From Eublepharis macularius (Eukaryota; Chordata; Lepidosauria; Squamata; Eublepharidae), in NCBI RefSeq assembly GCF_028583425.1, contig NC_072794.1, forward strand, positions 30,935,232 through 30,999,231: DNA of 64,000 bases, in the 5' to 3' direction. Below are positions 1 through 11,587 of this stretch, one piece after another. A program made the translations under genes and the position numbers. The notes below the pieces were generated by a model. That model worked only from the letters and a program-made list of their open reading frames with translations, was not told the DNA's origin and searched no databases. Position 1 is the first letter of the stretch; each line of letters opens with the position of its first letter.

Positions 1-727
1 CACAAGTCCACCACATATGAAATAGAGAACCTTCATGCTCCCTACATTTCCAACACTTGTTAGATAGCTGTTTGTTCGCAATGGCTAACTTCTTCGGTGT
101 TAAATGCCATCTATATATCATCTTATAGCCATTTTCTTTAATACTGGTACAAGTTGAAATTTTTAATGTATTTTTCCACAATTGCTCCCAAGCTTCCATC
201 ATAATTTCATTATTACAATTTATCACCCACTTTACCATTTGAACTTTCACTGTCTCATCTTCTGTATACCATTTTAATAACAATTTATACATTTTAGAAA
301 TTGCTTTGTTATTATCCCCCAGCAAAAGTTCTTCTAACTCTGAATTTTTAATTCTAATACCTGTCCTCCTTTGATCTGACTCAAATAAGTCTTTGATCTG
401 TCGGTATTGTAGCCAGCCGTATTTGAATGGTAATTCCTCATTTGACCTGAGTTTCAACTCATTATTTTCTATTTCTATAAGCTATTTAAAGGTAAGCCAT
501 TCTTTTCCCTTATGCTCTAAGTCTGGGTTGATTACTTCAGCTGGAACAATCCATAGTGGTTTCTCTTGATCAATGAACTTTTTCTGTTTTAGCCAGGTTA
601 GAAATAAATTCCTTCTCAAATAGTGGTGCTGGAACATTACGTCCATTTTATGTTTATCGTACCACAAATATGCATGCCATCCAAAAAGCTTGTTATGGAT
701 ATGGAACATCATGATCCTCTTCCTCAT
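1..727 (-). mobile_element. L1-type LINE, ORF2 C-terminal fragment
   Basis: Read on the minus strand this is the C-terminal part of an L1 ORF2. Recognisable pieces, in order, are WHAYLWYDKHKMDVMF, HHYLRRNLFLTWLKQKKF, PLWIVPAEVINPD, KYGWLQYRQIKDLFESDQRR, NSELEELLLGDNN, ISKMYKLLLKWYTEDE, MVKWVINCNNEI and, at the window edge, NKCWKCREHEGSLFHMWWTC. The last block is the signature end of squamate L1s. A stop near 485 breaks the frame between two of these blocks, so the copy is dead. It continues past the left edge. Its upstream part meets LTR sequence at about 728. Confidence 0.85.
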
Positions 728-1537
728 ATGCCATAAGCACGTGGCATGACTTGGATCTGGGCAGATGACAACAGAAGAGTAGCATGGAAAAGTATCAGAC
801 AGTTAAGTCAGGTGGCTGGCTGGCTGATGCCCCCTATGCCCCGGGGAGTGACACATACCTAAGAATAATGAGGTCTCCCAAGAACTCCTGGCTAAGCTTG
901 TCAAAGTCCTGCTTCTCTTCCTCAACCCACCTACCTTAATCAGAGCTATTCAATGAACCTGATAGCACTCTCCATCTGGCAATTGCTGAATCATCAGACC
1001 CCATTTACACCTTTAGTCTACCGCAGGTAGAGCTATCAAGCCCCTCCTAAACTTACTGTCCCAACCTCTGGACAAACCATCAAGCCATTGTTTTTTTGAG
1101 GCAAAGATGTCAAATTTTGCTCCAGGACACATTTTGCCCTATAATTAGACTCCCCAGCCATGTGCTCTGTGTGTGTGTTCTAGATCCAAACACCCACCCT
1201 CAAGTTTGCTTGAGCCCTCTCCTCTCACTGTGAAATACTGGTCATTCCCCCTTCTTCAGGACTGGTAAATATCACCCCATCCCAATGACTCTCTCCCACT
1301 TTATTCCCCATTTTCTTAGTTAGCCTTGTATGTGTGCTGTGTATATTTGTGTTATTGCCTTTTATTTCTCTTTTAATAAAAAACATTTCCTGTTGAACAT
1401 CTGCCTGTTTATTTGAGAGTTCTCTAAGGGACTGATCCTGGTATACATGGGTGGAGATCCCAGTCACCTCCTCTTGCTGCGTCTCCTTGAATGCTAATTC
1501 CCACAACTAATTAAGGAGACCTCCTATTTGGGTAACA
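728..1537 (+). mobile_element. LTR (family A), partial copy
   Basis: This segment aligns over most of its length with the LTR at 14,078-14,965, including the AATAAA-bearing block near 1,374, the stretch after it (cctgttgaacat) and the 3' end cctcctatttgggtaaca. It is a fossil long terminal repeat without internal coding region. The 5' part is shorter than in the other copy and joins the L1 fragment directly. Superfamily (Ty3/Gypsy or ERV) cannot be told from an LTR alone. It is moderately old, judged by visible divergence between the copies. Confidence 0.6.
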
Positions 1538-3292
1538 CAGCTACCGCACTGTCAATCAAGTAATCACACTGAAATGAAATACTATTAAATATTCATTTAT
1601 ATCAAAATAATGACAATGAATAATAAATGTGAACTTCAGAGATAAAAGATGACTTTAGATAAGTTGCCACAAGCATGGTTTGCAGCAAGGGTTTCCTTTT
1701 TGATATACGTGTATTCTTTTAGAAGTAGAGCATCAATTTTAGCCTGGTCCTAAGATATAATACAATTCTTACCTGATGAATTCTTATGGTAAATAGAAGA
1801 TCATTATATGAGTAGATACAGTCACATCTTCTAGGACTGGAAGGCAGAGCTCATTTCTTGTGTGATGGGATCTCCCTCTCTCACCCACCACTGCTGACCA
1901 ATTCCCAGGTTGTTAAAAAGTCAGAACAATCATAATTCTGCAAAGCTTCAACTACTGTTTCCTGACAGCAGAGATAAGGAAATCTGACCAGGTCACGTAG
2001 ATAACATAACACATCTCAAAGAAGGAGCCTGCAGAACAGAATGCTCCAGTGGCCTTTTCTTACCACGTGATGTTTGATAGGACAAGAAAACTGGCCCAGG
2101 AGGCCTAGCCAGGAAGATTATGCCTAGTAAGAAAAACACAAAGCCATTTCTGTAAATAAGAGTTTTTGAAACTGTTTTAAAAGTCAAGTAATCCATCACT
2201 CCACAGATAGGTTTGATGAAAGATGTGCTTAATGCATAACAAAATCTGTACCGGTTGTGTTTTTTGCTACCCTTTTGCCTCTTCAAACTAGTTTTTCTAC
2301 AGTCATTCCTGTCCAATGGTCTTTCAGGTACCAGAGGACTATACATACACATGCAGTTGTGCTACAGAATTATTAATCTGCAACCAAACGTGGAATGAAA
2401 GATAATATCAAAGTCTGCATTTTCACTGTATGCATAGAGGTGCTTCTTCCAGATACTTTTGATGGAATGAAAGTAATGGCTAATGAAGAATAATAGCCAT
2501 AAAGAAAATCAAGAAACCTGGACATCTAAACACCAGTTTGTTTGTTTTCTAAAACTTCCAACAGAATATTTCCCCTAAATTCTTGCAAGTGGAGAAGGAG
2601 GATGGCCGAAGACAAGAAATGCCAGCATATTTTGTGGATTATCAGGCAAGTATAAAATCGCTTCAAGACAAAATATTTAAAATGTTTTTCAAAGTAACAT
2701 GTTATCATAAACTTGAAATATAACAGTTAGAAAAGTGTAACTGAGTCATAAGTGTTATGAACATAGCAACCACTGTAAATACATTGGGTTGGATCTTAGA
2801 AAGGATTTCCATCTGCAGAATCAACTTTCTTGCCTTTCCTCCTCCTACTGGAGCCCAAAATATCTCTGAAATGCTGCTCCTGAGGGGCAGAAGGAATTAG
2901 AGGTCTACAGGAGAGAAGAGGGGAATTGGCAAAAAAAAAAATTGGCACTTCCATCTGTAGAAATCCTCTGCTGGACTGAATCATTCAGGAGTACTCTTAA
3001 CTGGAGACAAATCCTACCAAGTGATGTTGCCTAGTGAAGCAAAGAAAAGAAAGTCTAAAGTATTCACTTAAGGACATGCAGAGCCTCTTCTTCCCCTTCT
3101 GCTTCCATGGCTGCTAAGTGCTTGATGCTCTCTTTTTGTCTTGGGCCTGAAAGAAATTAGTAGTTCCTCAAGTCAAGCTCCAGGCCTTCTTCTTCCTGCT
3201 GCAGACCAGGCTCACTTGAGTTCAGCCTCTGCAGCTGACAATAGAGGAGGAACTTTATTAACTACTCATGCTCCATGAGCGTTACATCCTAA
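1538..3292. other. unassigned intergenic sequence
   Basis: AT-rich sequence between the LTR and the hAT MITE. I recognise no gene, SINE or LINE here. A minus-strand open frame at 1,993-2,352 is discussed under rejected items. Confidence 0.5.
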
Positions 3293-3300
3293 GTGGAGAC

Positions 3301-3668
3301 TAAAAAAGGACATGAACTGAAATATGAACCACAGTTTGTCACAAACCGGGTTGGTTTATGATTCTCAAACCAGCGGTTCATCAGAGCCCATTTCTGATGA
3401 ACTGCCACCAACTTCAGGTCAGTTCATTTGGTTCATTTTTCGGTTAATCCCTGCAGACAGCCTGGTGCCAATCAATCAGTTTCCTAGGCAACAGGGAGAT
3501 AGGCTTTCTGCAGATCATCTGCTGCCCTGGAAGTGATGTTTTCATGAACCAAACGAACCAGTTTGCAAACCAGGGCAAGTTCATAAAAGTTCGTGATTCG
3601 TGGTTTGTGAAATGCGACAAACCACGAACCACGTGGTTTGGTATTTTCCCGGTTCGGGCCCATCTCTA
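3301..3668. mobile_element. hAT-type MITE, 'cgaacc' family, copy 1
   Basis: The element is bounded by a perfect 8-bp direct repeat gtggagac at 3,293-3,300 and 3,669-3,676, the target-site duplication size of hAT transposons. The right end (gggcccatctcta) is an inverted match to the left end. The inside is rich in short inverted motifs (gaacca/tggttc). A second copy at 57,410-57,755 shares the core gcagacagcctggtgccaat and has its own 8-bp duplication. It is non-autonomous with no transposase. Confidence 0.85.
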
Positions 3669-3789
3669 GTGGAGACTGATTGGAGACCATTTCTCTCATG
3701 TTTAATGTGTTAAATCAAAATAAAATATTTTTATGCTCTTGCCTGCTATTTTTTCTTATATTTTGCTGATTTGGTTTAATTAATTTATT

Positions 3790-4115
3790 ATTTTTATTTA
3801 TTTATGTTATTTATAGTCTGCTTTTCTCAGTGAGACTTAAGGCATATTACAGTGTAGGGCAAATACAATCAACAGGATGGGGCATTGAATAAACAAAGCA
3901 ATAAGGTTTGCATTGCAAACATCTGAAAACATAGCTGAAACAAAGCACAAGCATTAAGATGACACATTAAATGATGCAGAAATTACATAGGGTCATACAT
4001 ACAGCAACAGACAGTATGTATTATATTAAATGGTATAGGCCACAGTCCCTGTCCCTTTACCAAAGCATCTTTCTGAAAGATTTTATTACAGTATAGCCCC
4101 AATTACCTGAATAAT
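3790..4115 (-). repeat. interspersed repeat, family unassigned, copy 1
   Basis: Starts with a T-rich tract (tttatttatttatg) followed by atttatagtctgc, ctcagtgagact and aaggcatattacagtg. The same order occurs at 37,440-37,600. The T-rich start suggests a retroposon with its A-rich tail pointing left, so minus orientation. No open frame helps to name the family. Confidence 0.5.
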
Positions 4116-4344
4116 AGTTTTGTATCATTTGCAGAAAGCCTGGATATTGTTTATTTTTTTAACTGACCAGAGAAACTAGACATCTGTCAAATCTGGACTG
4201 TTAAGTGACACCCCTCCCCCCGCGCTAAGGATTCTTGAAAAGATAGCAGGGATATCACACTTTTGGTCAGGGCATGAGTAAAATAAAGCATCTTAAAGGA
4301 AAAGTAGCACAAGTTATATCAGCATACATAAGAAAACAGCAGTC

Positions 4345-4435
4345 CAGTGGCACCTTAAAAACTAACATTATTTGTTCCAGCACAAGTTTTTGTGAGTTAT
4401 AGGCTAGAGCTCATGTCATATTGTCTGTGCTGTCA
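4345..4435. repeat. 'gtccagtggcacctt' repeat fragment
   Basis: Contains gtccagtggcacctt, aaaactaac, agcacaag and tgagttataggctagagctca. These are the same words as in the fold-back repeats near 33.1, 39.3, 42.2 and 46.7 kb. Only one arm is present. Confidence 0.5.
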
Positions 4436-4496
4436 TAGCTTTTCATATGCAGAAACCAACATATAATCTGTTCTACACTTCTGCAATAGCATAGGA

Positions 4497-4931
4497 CTTG
4501 GAGTTCTCCTTGAATTACAACTGAACTTCAGACTACTGAGGGCCAAACTACAAGTGACACCTGACACAGCTTGGACACTTGTCAGCTTCCCTCAAGTTTT
4601 GATGGGAAATGTAGGCAACTTGGCGGAATATTGGACAAGTGACAGTTGAAAAGTCCATTGGACAGCAGTCAGAGAACCAAACTGAAAGACCAGGACGCCT
4701 ACATTTCCCATCAAAACTTGAGGGAAGCTGACAAGTGTCCAACCTGTGTCAATCGTCACTTGTAGCTTGGCCCTCAGATCAGGTCCCCTGGAGAACTGAG
4801 GCCAGATTCTGTGGCATCACATCCCTGCTGAGCTCCCCTCCCTCAAACTCCACACTCGCCAAGCTCTGCCTCGAATCTCCAGGAACTTCCCCCAGTCCCA
4901 CCTCAGATCAGAGATGATTGGCAACCCTATC
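4497..4931 (-). mobile_element. 'gggttgccaac' MITE, minus copy, split by another MITE
   Basis: The right end attggcaacccta is the terminus of the MITE family best seen at 40,537-40,755. Reading on the minus strand, the body runs from 4,931 to 4,778, is interrupted by the palindromic element 4,536-4,777, and resumes at 4,535 with tagtctgaagttcagttgta, which matches the family's tagtctggagatcagttgta. The far end is truncated near 4,497. This is a clear nested insertion. Confidence 0.75.
4536..4777. mobile_element. palindromic MITE with long inverted ends
   Basis: The left end (ctgagggccaaactacaagt) and right end (acttgtagcttggccctcag) are inverted copies. The similarity goes on inward through cagcttccctcaagttttga and its reverse complement tcaaaacttgagggaagctg. 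Arms are about 80 bp in a 242-bp element. It sits inside a copy of the gggttgccaac MITE, which fixes its borders. The family's transposase class is not evident because no clean target duplication is visible. Confidence 0.8.
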
Positions 4932-5547
4932 CTGTGGAGGCATCTGCTGAAAATGCTTTCTTTTAGAGGATCAAAACACCCCGGTTCCCAGGTTTATTAT
5001 CAGGATCTGTTATAAATCCGTCACTGAACTTGATGGCTCTGGCATCCGTTCCCATGAGGGGGAAGATGAAGTTTCAGATTAGTTGGGCAGACTGCAAAAT
5101 TAGGTATGATATAAAAACATAATTAAGGAAGCCTAAAGATGTCTTTGAAATTCCTGTGTCTTCTGATCTTAGTCTGTTGACCATGATTTGTATCTTTGAT
5201 TCATCTGGCAAAATTCCCTACAGGATAATCTTTCATCTAAGTGTGTCATAGCCATTGTTGAGAACCAGCATTTTGCTTTGTTTAACTTAAGAACCCTTAC
5301 TTTTGTAATTTCCTGTACTCTCAAATCTTTGATGGGAGTGCCCCAAATTAGGGGATGTCATCAATGAGAACATTTACCTCAATTGTATATTCAAGCATTG
5401 GAATGGTGGTGCTTTGGAAAACCTCAGATGCTGATCTTAAACTAAAGGATAATCTTAGCAAAAGAAACGTGCACCATGGACAACATTTTCCTCCAGCTAT
5501 ATTTTGTATGATACTGGAAAACATCTTTGACCAGTAAACGCTTGAAG

Positions 5548-5740
5548 GAGCCAACTGCAGGTTGGGAAATTCCTGGAGATTTAGGCATGGAGTCTAGTGT
5601 GTAGAGTCAGATGGGGAACCTCAGCAGGGTATAATGCCATAGAGTTCACCATCCAAGCAGCCATTTTCTTCAGCAAAACTAATCTATAGTCTGGAGATCA
5701 ATCTTAATGCTGGGAGATCTCCATTCCGCACCTCTTATAT
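5548..5740 (+). mobile_element. 'gggttgccaac' MITE, diverged partial copy
   Basis: Shares gttgggaaattcctggagat, aacctcagcagggtataatg and ccatagagttcaccatccaa with the 40,537 copy. Ends are eroded. Confidence 0.6.
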
Positions 5741-5825
5741 TCTTCAGCCACCAGTTAAGATCTTCCTCCCAAGCTCTGTTCACTGCACCCCTGCCTTCAG
5801 AGGTGAGGCAAATGGCAATTAGAAA

Positions 5826-6033
5826 CAAGACATTGTGTAGGGTTGCTAGCTCCAGGTTGAGAAATTTCTGGAGATTTGGGGGGTGGAGCCTGGGGAGGGC
5901 AACGTTTGGGGTATAATCATAAACTCCACATTCCAAAGTAGTCATTTTCTCCAGAGGAACTGGTTTCTGTTGCCTGGATATCACTTCTAATTCTTGGAGA
6001 TCTTCAGCTACCATCTAGAAGTTGGCAACATTT
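5826..6033 (+). mobile_element. 'gggttgccaac' MITE, second local copy
   Basis: Begins tagggttgctagctccagg and ends with gttggcaac. It carries the family words gagatttggggggtggagcc and tcattttctccagaggaact. The 8-mers at its flanks (acattgtg and acattttg) differ at one base and may be the remains of a hAT-sized target duplication. Confidence 0.65.
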
Positions 6034-6149
6034 TGTCAACACAACACCTCTCCATTGGAATTCCATTCCCCTTTTAAATGCCAGAACAAAGTATTTCTTT
6101 TTACCCCACCTTTTAACAAAGGGGGCTTACCTTTTTGTCTGGTTTATAA

Positions 6150-6372
6150 TAACTGCCCTTATATACTGCTCTTCTTGATAGATTAGTGCCTCACCCAGAG
6201 CCGTGAACAAGTTAGTGTTATTATTATCCCCACTGTTATTAGCTCCACAATGCAGCTGGGGAGCTGGGGCTAAGAGTGGCTTACCCAAGGCCACCTACTT
6301 AGCTTGTGGCAGTAGTGGGATTCGAACCAGTAGAGTCCTGATTTGCAGCCAAACTACTTAACTACTGTGCTA
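6150..6372 (-). mobile_element. tRNA-derived SINE, old copy
   Basis: On the plus strand the order is: atatactgct; ttattattatccccac; gtggcttacccaaggccacc; gggattcgaaccagtagagt; ctactgtgctac. This is the reverse of a tRNA-headed SINE whose B box lies in the gattcgaacc block. It is more diverged than the SINE at 55,285. Confidence 0.6.
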
Positions 6373-7089
6373 CAGATATCTTTATGCTTTTTTTGCCCCT
6401 GGCTTAGATAGATAATTTGTAATTTGATGTTTTTACTTGTAAGCAACATTAAACAGGACTCTGGAGAGGTGGCCTAAAGATGTCCTAAATTTAAATACTT
6501 CCTCAGAGGCTTCTACCAAAGTATATTTGATCCCTTTTTTCTCACTGTCAGCAGTGAACATTTCCTTCAGAAGGCCAAACTGTGCACAAGGATGGAGGCC
6601 CAAGATGGATTGCTGCATACCACCATAAAGTCTCCTCAAACTGTCAGAGCTAGTGTTGATTTTTCCCAAACTGGAAACATTCCTCCATTAAAGTCTTGAC
6701 CTTTGACTCTAAAATGTTTACTTATCCCTTAACATCTCTGCATTTGTTACTGTTATTGCATTTACTAGTGCTCTCTTAAGCTGTGTGTGTGAGGTTACTG
6801 GTTATTCAATTTTTTGTGTCTCTAGGTTCCTCCATGTTAATGTTCAAAAACAGCTCTTCTTCACAGGCAAAGTATCTTTCTGTACTTGTCTTAGAGCCTA
6901 TGGAAAATCTCTACTGGCAGAAGGGATTTCCATCAGCAGGCAGGACTTCCTTACTTTCTCTCCCCTACCCTGATATCTACAGCGCCTCATGCCTCTTGAA
7001 TTGCTGTTCCTGTGGGATGAGAACAAGTACCTCCCTGCAGCGGGAGGTGAGAGAAGGTAAAAATTCAAGCTAAAACCCCAATATGCATA

Positions 7090-7838
7090 TGTAATGATTT
7101 CAAGAAATGGGTGCATGTATCTTTAAATGCTTGATGAGATAGGTGAAGAGTGGGGGTGAGAAGAATGAGTGAGTGATATGATTGGTTGATGACTGAGAGT
7201 GTGGGCGGAGTGAATGCAGTTTGAGATGGACAGTAGAGAGAGCAAAGTTTGGAGAGAGAAGAAAGCAGGCTAGCTGTGTGCTGCCTGAATATGTTGAAGT
7301 GTTTATGAGAGAAATATAACCTGTGTGGAACCTGAACTGAGCATGTTTGTGAAAGGACACTCAGTCAGGGAAAGAGAGGCCAGCTGTGTGCTGCCTGAGC
7401 AGGTTTCATATTTCTGTGAATAAGAGTCAGAGAGGCTAGCTGTGTGCTGCCTGAGGAGTTTTAAGCATTTCTGTGAGACAAATATTGAGTTAGAGAAAGA
7501 GGCTGTGTGTGAAGCCTTGGAAGAGATCTGTGTGAATGAGAGTAAATGAAGTAATTTTAAGAACCGAGAACCACTTTTATGAAACCAATACGCTTCTTAA
7601 CTAAATAAAAGTTTATTTTGTTTTGTTATATCCCAGTGTGGCTGTCATTGCTATATTCCATTCCTATCCTCAGGGCCACATAGAACCACGAAGGAGCCTG
7701 ACGCTTTGGGAACGTTACCGAAGGGAAAATTTAAATAAAATATCTTGGAATAAAATATTCTTGGTGGCAGCAGACTACCCAGAGGGTTAAGGGATAATTA
7801 AAAGAAAAATCTACTCAAAGAAAGTAAAGGTCATAACA
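7090..7838 (+). mobile_element. solo LTR (family B), copy 1
   Basis: A 749-bp unit that starts TGTAATGATT and ends GGTCATAACA. These ends are inverted to each other, and the unit is flanked by the 5-bp duplication gcata at 7,085-7,089 and 7,839-7,843. Inside are repeats of a unit containing gctagctgtgtgctgcctga in the U3-like part, then AATAAA before a T-rich stretch. No internal region is attached, so it is a solo LTR left by recombination. A relative lies at 43,706-44,468. Superfamily is not determined. Confidence 0.75.
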
Positions 7839-8077
7839 GCATATTTTTCTATCTTCTCTCTGTTTTGAAGTAACGCAGTTCCTCTGAAATTCTGGTTGCC
7901 ATACCTGCAGTGATGTGTTTGTAACCAATTATATCTTTTTATTTCAAATATTCATATACAGACCTTTCTCCTGAGCGTCTTGGGGCCCAAGGCAAGTAAC
8001 AGCTCTATAAAAATCTGATTTTAAAAAATAACTTAAACAGATATAAAATACATTAAAAGACCAATCTAAAACCCCTT

Positions 8078-8262
8078 ATGGCCTTTAAGATATTTCCCCT
8101 CATGCCATGCTCAGCCTGCGCCAAAAGCTCACTGGAGTGTCAAGAAGGTAGAAGCCACCCCCCCCCCTTTCTGGCAAACTATTCCACAAAAGTGAGGCAG
8201 CTACTAAAAAAATGCCACACCTGGACACAGAACATACCCTCTGCAAAGGGAGCCCCGACAAG
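8078..8262. mobile_element. CR1/L2-like LINE 3' fragment
   Basis: Words such as ctattccacaaaagtgaggc followed by agctactaaaaaaatgcc resemble the widespread squamate LINE-derived block that reads 'ttccacaa..tggggcagccac..aagaaggc'. It contains a C-run. The assignment rests on memory of the family and is tentative. Confidence 0.35.
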
Positions 8263-9684
8263 GCTTTGCTAGGAAGAACAAAGCTGGTGGCATTATCTCC
8301 AAAATACCTATTTATTGCAACGTTCTTAACAGTACTAACAGTTGCCTGTTATACTGCTGTGCTATTTCCCGGAATATACGTGCACATGCTCTCCTACTTG
8401 GCATGTGTTAAATCTACTCTTTCCCTCTCTTAGTAAATGCTCATGTTTAACTTACAGCATCGTGAAACAACTGTCTTTAATGAGGGAATTGGTGAATGCT
8501 TTGTATAGTTTAAAATGTGCAAGTCTTCTGCTCTTCCGCGCTCCTTCAGAGGATGCATTCCGAATAGTACCTTTCATAAGTAACACTGTGTAGGGTCTGC
8601 AGCACTCCTCAAATAACAGCATGTCTGTCTCGGAACCTTCTGCTCCAGCTGCTCTACCAGCTTTATGGAATGTTAGACATATTGAAGGCATCTGACCAGG
8701 AGGACACCAACTGGAACAGCTTCTGTAACTTACAACTCATACCACTGCTGCTAAATCTTTCTCAGGCTTGTGCCTCAGTTGCTCCTAAACCTAAACCTAA
8801 ACTTCACAGGATCCTCCAGTAACTTGTTATCATACGTTGCTGTCTTACAGATGCCTAGAGCCTTTGGCAGTGGAAGGACTTCAGTTTGAGCCAGGCCTTT
8901 GGAAGGCATTCCATTCCATTTTTGGAATGTCCCTTATGGAATGTTTACAAACATTCCAACATCTCAGGTAAACAAATGATCATAATTTTTTGTGCCCAGA
9001 ATCTGCAGGAGAAACTGTCTGAAATTAAATCATCATATGGACCCCTTAGGGAGACAGGATATTTAAGGGGCATGGTTAAAGCTGGGCAGAAATCCTAGGT
9101 AGAATAGGGAGCACAGAGACAGAGGGGCTGAGAGAAGGGTTTAATGCAGTAATCTGGTGAAAAATCAAAAACCTGAGCTCAGGACCAGGTTAAAACATGC
9201 TGGGGCCTTAAACTACGTTAAATTTAGGAGTCCCTATAGCATTACCCACCCCCCAATTTAGTGATTTTTTTAAGAAATTGTTTGTAGAGACTGCTTATAG
9301 TCTCATGCCCTAAACTTCTGACGCCTTAAACTTCTGCATAAATTCAGTTCTGTAGATCAAGGTGGACGCAGCTTGATAAAAAGGGCTGACAAAAAAGGCA
9401 GCTGAAGAAGAGGGAAAGAAACCCAAGAGAATTTAAGATCTGAAAGTGCCATACGCTGGAGGTTAGGGAGAAAACAGTATGGAGACTAGCTAAAGGTAGT
9501 TCAAAGAACTAAGAAAGGGGTAAACTCAAAAGATGGAAACTATGAGAGTTGGGGAAGTTGAATTTAAAAAGCAGCCAAAGAGAAAGCAGGACAAAACTAA
9601 ACATGGAGATTCCAAATTGCATGGGGCTGTGCCCATCAGTAGGAATGAAAATTGTCAGGGTCTTAGATTTTGGTCTTTCATATC

Positions 9685-9785
9685 ACGTATTGGCTGATCC
9701 TTTTAACTGCACATGTCAGGATTTGAACCTAAGACCTTCTGGATGCCAAGGAGATGCTCCACCACTCAGCTACACTCCCTCTTCT
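9685..9785 (-). mobile_element. tRNA-derived SINE, 5' part, minus
   Basis: Reverse of a SINE head: caggatttgaacctaagacc (B box reversed), ctggatgccaaggagatgct and ccaccactcagct (A box reversed). Same family as 35,425-35,640 and 48,345-48,537. Confidence 0.65.
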
Positions 9786-9854
9786 ACTGAATATTTTGAT
9801 AGAGGATGAAAAAAAGAGTCAATGCAGTATAACATTAAATGGGTTGAAATGAGT

Positions 9855-9990
9855 CTGGAGAAAACCAGTTCCAAACCTCTGTTCACCGTGAAACTTAGTG
9901 GGTGACCTAGGACCAGTCATTGTCTCTTGGGCTAATGCACCTCACGGGGTTGTTGTGAAGACACAATGGAGGAAAAGAAAATCCCGTATA
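9855..9990 (+). mobile_element. Sauria-type SINE, middle part
   Basis: Contains gtgggtgacctaggaccagt, ctaatgcacctcacggggtt and gttgtgaagacacaatggag, the conserved central domain of the SINE seen complete at 13,816-14,040. The head and tail are worn. Confidence 0.6.
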
Positions 9991-11051
9991 CTACCCTGAA
10001 TTGTTCATGATAAGACTGATTTTAATCAGTGGTGGAAAAAACTGCAAGGATTTGTTTGAGTCAAAAAACAGGCACAATAAGGCAAGGTGAGAAAGGAAAC
10101 TGGGAACAGCCCAGCCAGCAAGCCACCTGCATGCTCCCCTTGATAAGTTTCTGCTGCACTGAGAACATTTCATGTACAAGCACGTTACTATAATGAAAAG
10201 AGGACAAGAGTTCCTCACTTCACCTTTAGTGCACTGTGTGGGTGAAGAGTTCCAGCGACAGGTCCATTACTATCTTTACAAGTACTTCATCACATGAAAA
10301 GGAAGACATTTTGTGCACAACAGTACCACCTAGTGACCTGTCAGGAGAACATCCACCCAGAATTTCAGGCAATGGCTGTGCCCTGGAGCATTTTACTGGC
10401 TGGGATTTATTTTTAAGCTGCAAGTGGACCTAAATAAATGAGGATTGGGCTCACCAAATACATGCTCTGGCCACTGCCGGGCTGGACTGTTGTAAAATGT
10501 TCTACATGGAGCTCCCTTTGAAAACTCTACAACTTCAACAAGTTTGAAACGTAGCCACCTACTCATTAGCCCTCAGGCACATATCACACACATGCTTTGT
10601 ACCGTGCATCAGTTTGTTTCCAAACAATTCAAAAGTGCCCGTCTTAATCATCAAAGCTCCAAGCAGCCGTTAACTGAATACTCAAAAGGTGCGGCGGAAG
10701 GGATTAGAAGCCAAGGGATTCAGAGTAGTGTGCTCAGACCACTTCCATTACACTTCCATTCCTGGAACCACCTCCTTCATAATGAGCCCTCCTGCACTGA
10801 AGGCATGGATGGAAAGGCTTGCTTTGAGCCCCTTGGGTGTCAGATCAACGGCAAGGAGCAGGACCATTCCTACAGAGGATGAAAACTGTTGTTCCAGCGG
10901 TTCTTTCAGGATGGGGGAGCACACGGGGGCGGGGGGGGGGGGGCTTTGTTCTTATACCTTGAATTCATGAAATGTCATTTTATATTATGCTCTACTATTT
11001 TGTTTTTATGATGTTGTTTAAGTGCCATTTAAATGGTTATTGATTTTAAAT

Positions 11052-11072
11052 TATATATATATATATATATAT
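11052..11072. repeat. (AT)n microsatellite
   Basis: About ten uninterrupted AT dinucleotides. The surrounding 10.0-11.5 kb has no other feature I can name, apart from a run of about 18 nearly all G at 10,926-10,943. Confidence 0.9.
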
Positions 11073-11581
11073 CTCCTATCAGTTATGCTCAGGCCTGGGG
11101 GAAGTCACGTTTGTTTAGTTACAAAGACATAATAATGTGAAGGTGAGAGGGCAGCAGGGTCAGGAATAGGAAAACCTAGACCTGGAGTAATCAGTTGCCG
11201 TACTCAAGAGTCTTGAATGTCTCCTGAGAGAGGAACTCATATGATTACATTGGGATTGCTGCACCTACCCTGCTCCACACATCTTTAGCAATCTGGGAAT
11301 AAGAGAACCCAGAAAAGCTGCTTATTTTCTTCTGTTCCCCCATGTGTGATTCTTGGAGAGGGTCTGAAACACGCTCTTCTCATCCTCTTCTAAATGCCAG
11401 TGTTGAGAACATCCCTTCAGTCCACTAGAGTTCGCAGGATGCATTCGTCAAGCTACACCAGTGGAACTCATGGGTGGCAGTGGATTGGAAGGCACAGATG
11501 GCTGAGCACATTTAGACAGACAAGACATCAAAAACCTTGAGATCTGCTGTCTGTGAAGGTGAAAAAAATGAATTTTTTGCT

Positions 11582-11587
11582 TTTATT
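11582..11587 (-). terminator. UAP1: candidate poly(A) signal of UAP1
   Basis: AATAAA on the minus strand, about 570 bases beyond the UAP1 stop codon. It is the only canonical signal I found between the stop and this point. The true cleavage site is not known. Confidence 0.45.

Noticed and set aside
1993-2352. Minus-strand open frame of 119 codons with a hydrophobic middle (YRNGFVFFLLGIIFLA) and internal words that look like splice sites
   Set aside because: I recognise no protein family, the composition is that of AT-rich DNA read by chance, and there are no neighbouring exons. Only transcript evidence or a protein search hit could revive it.
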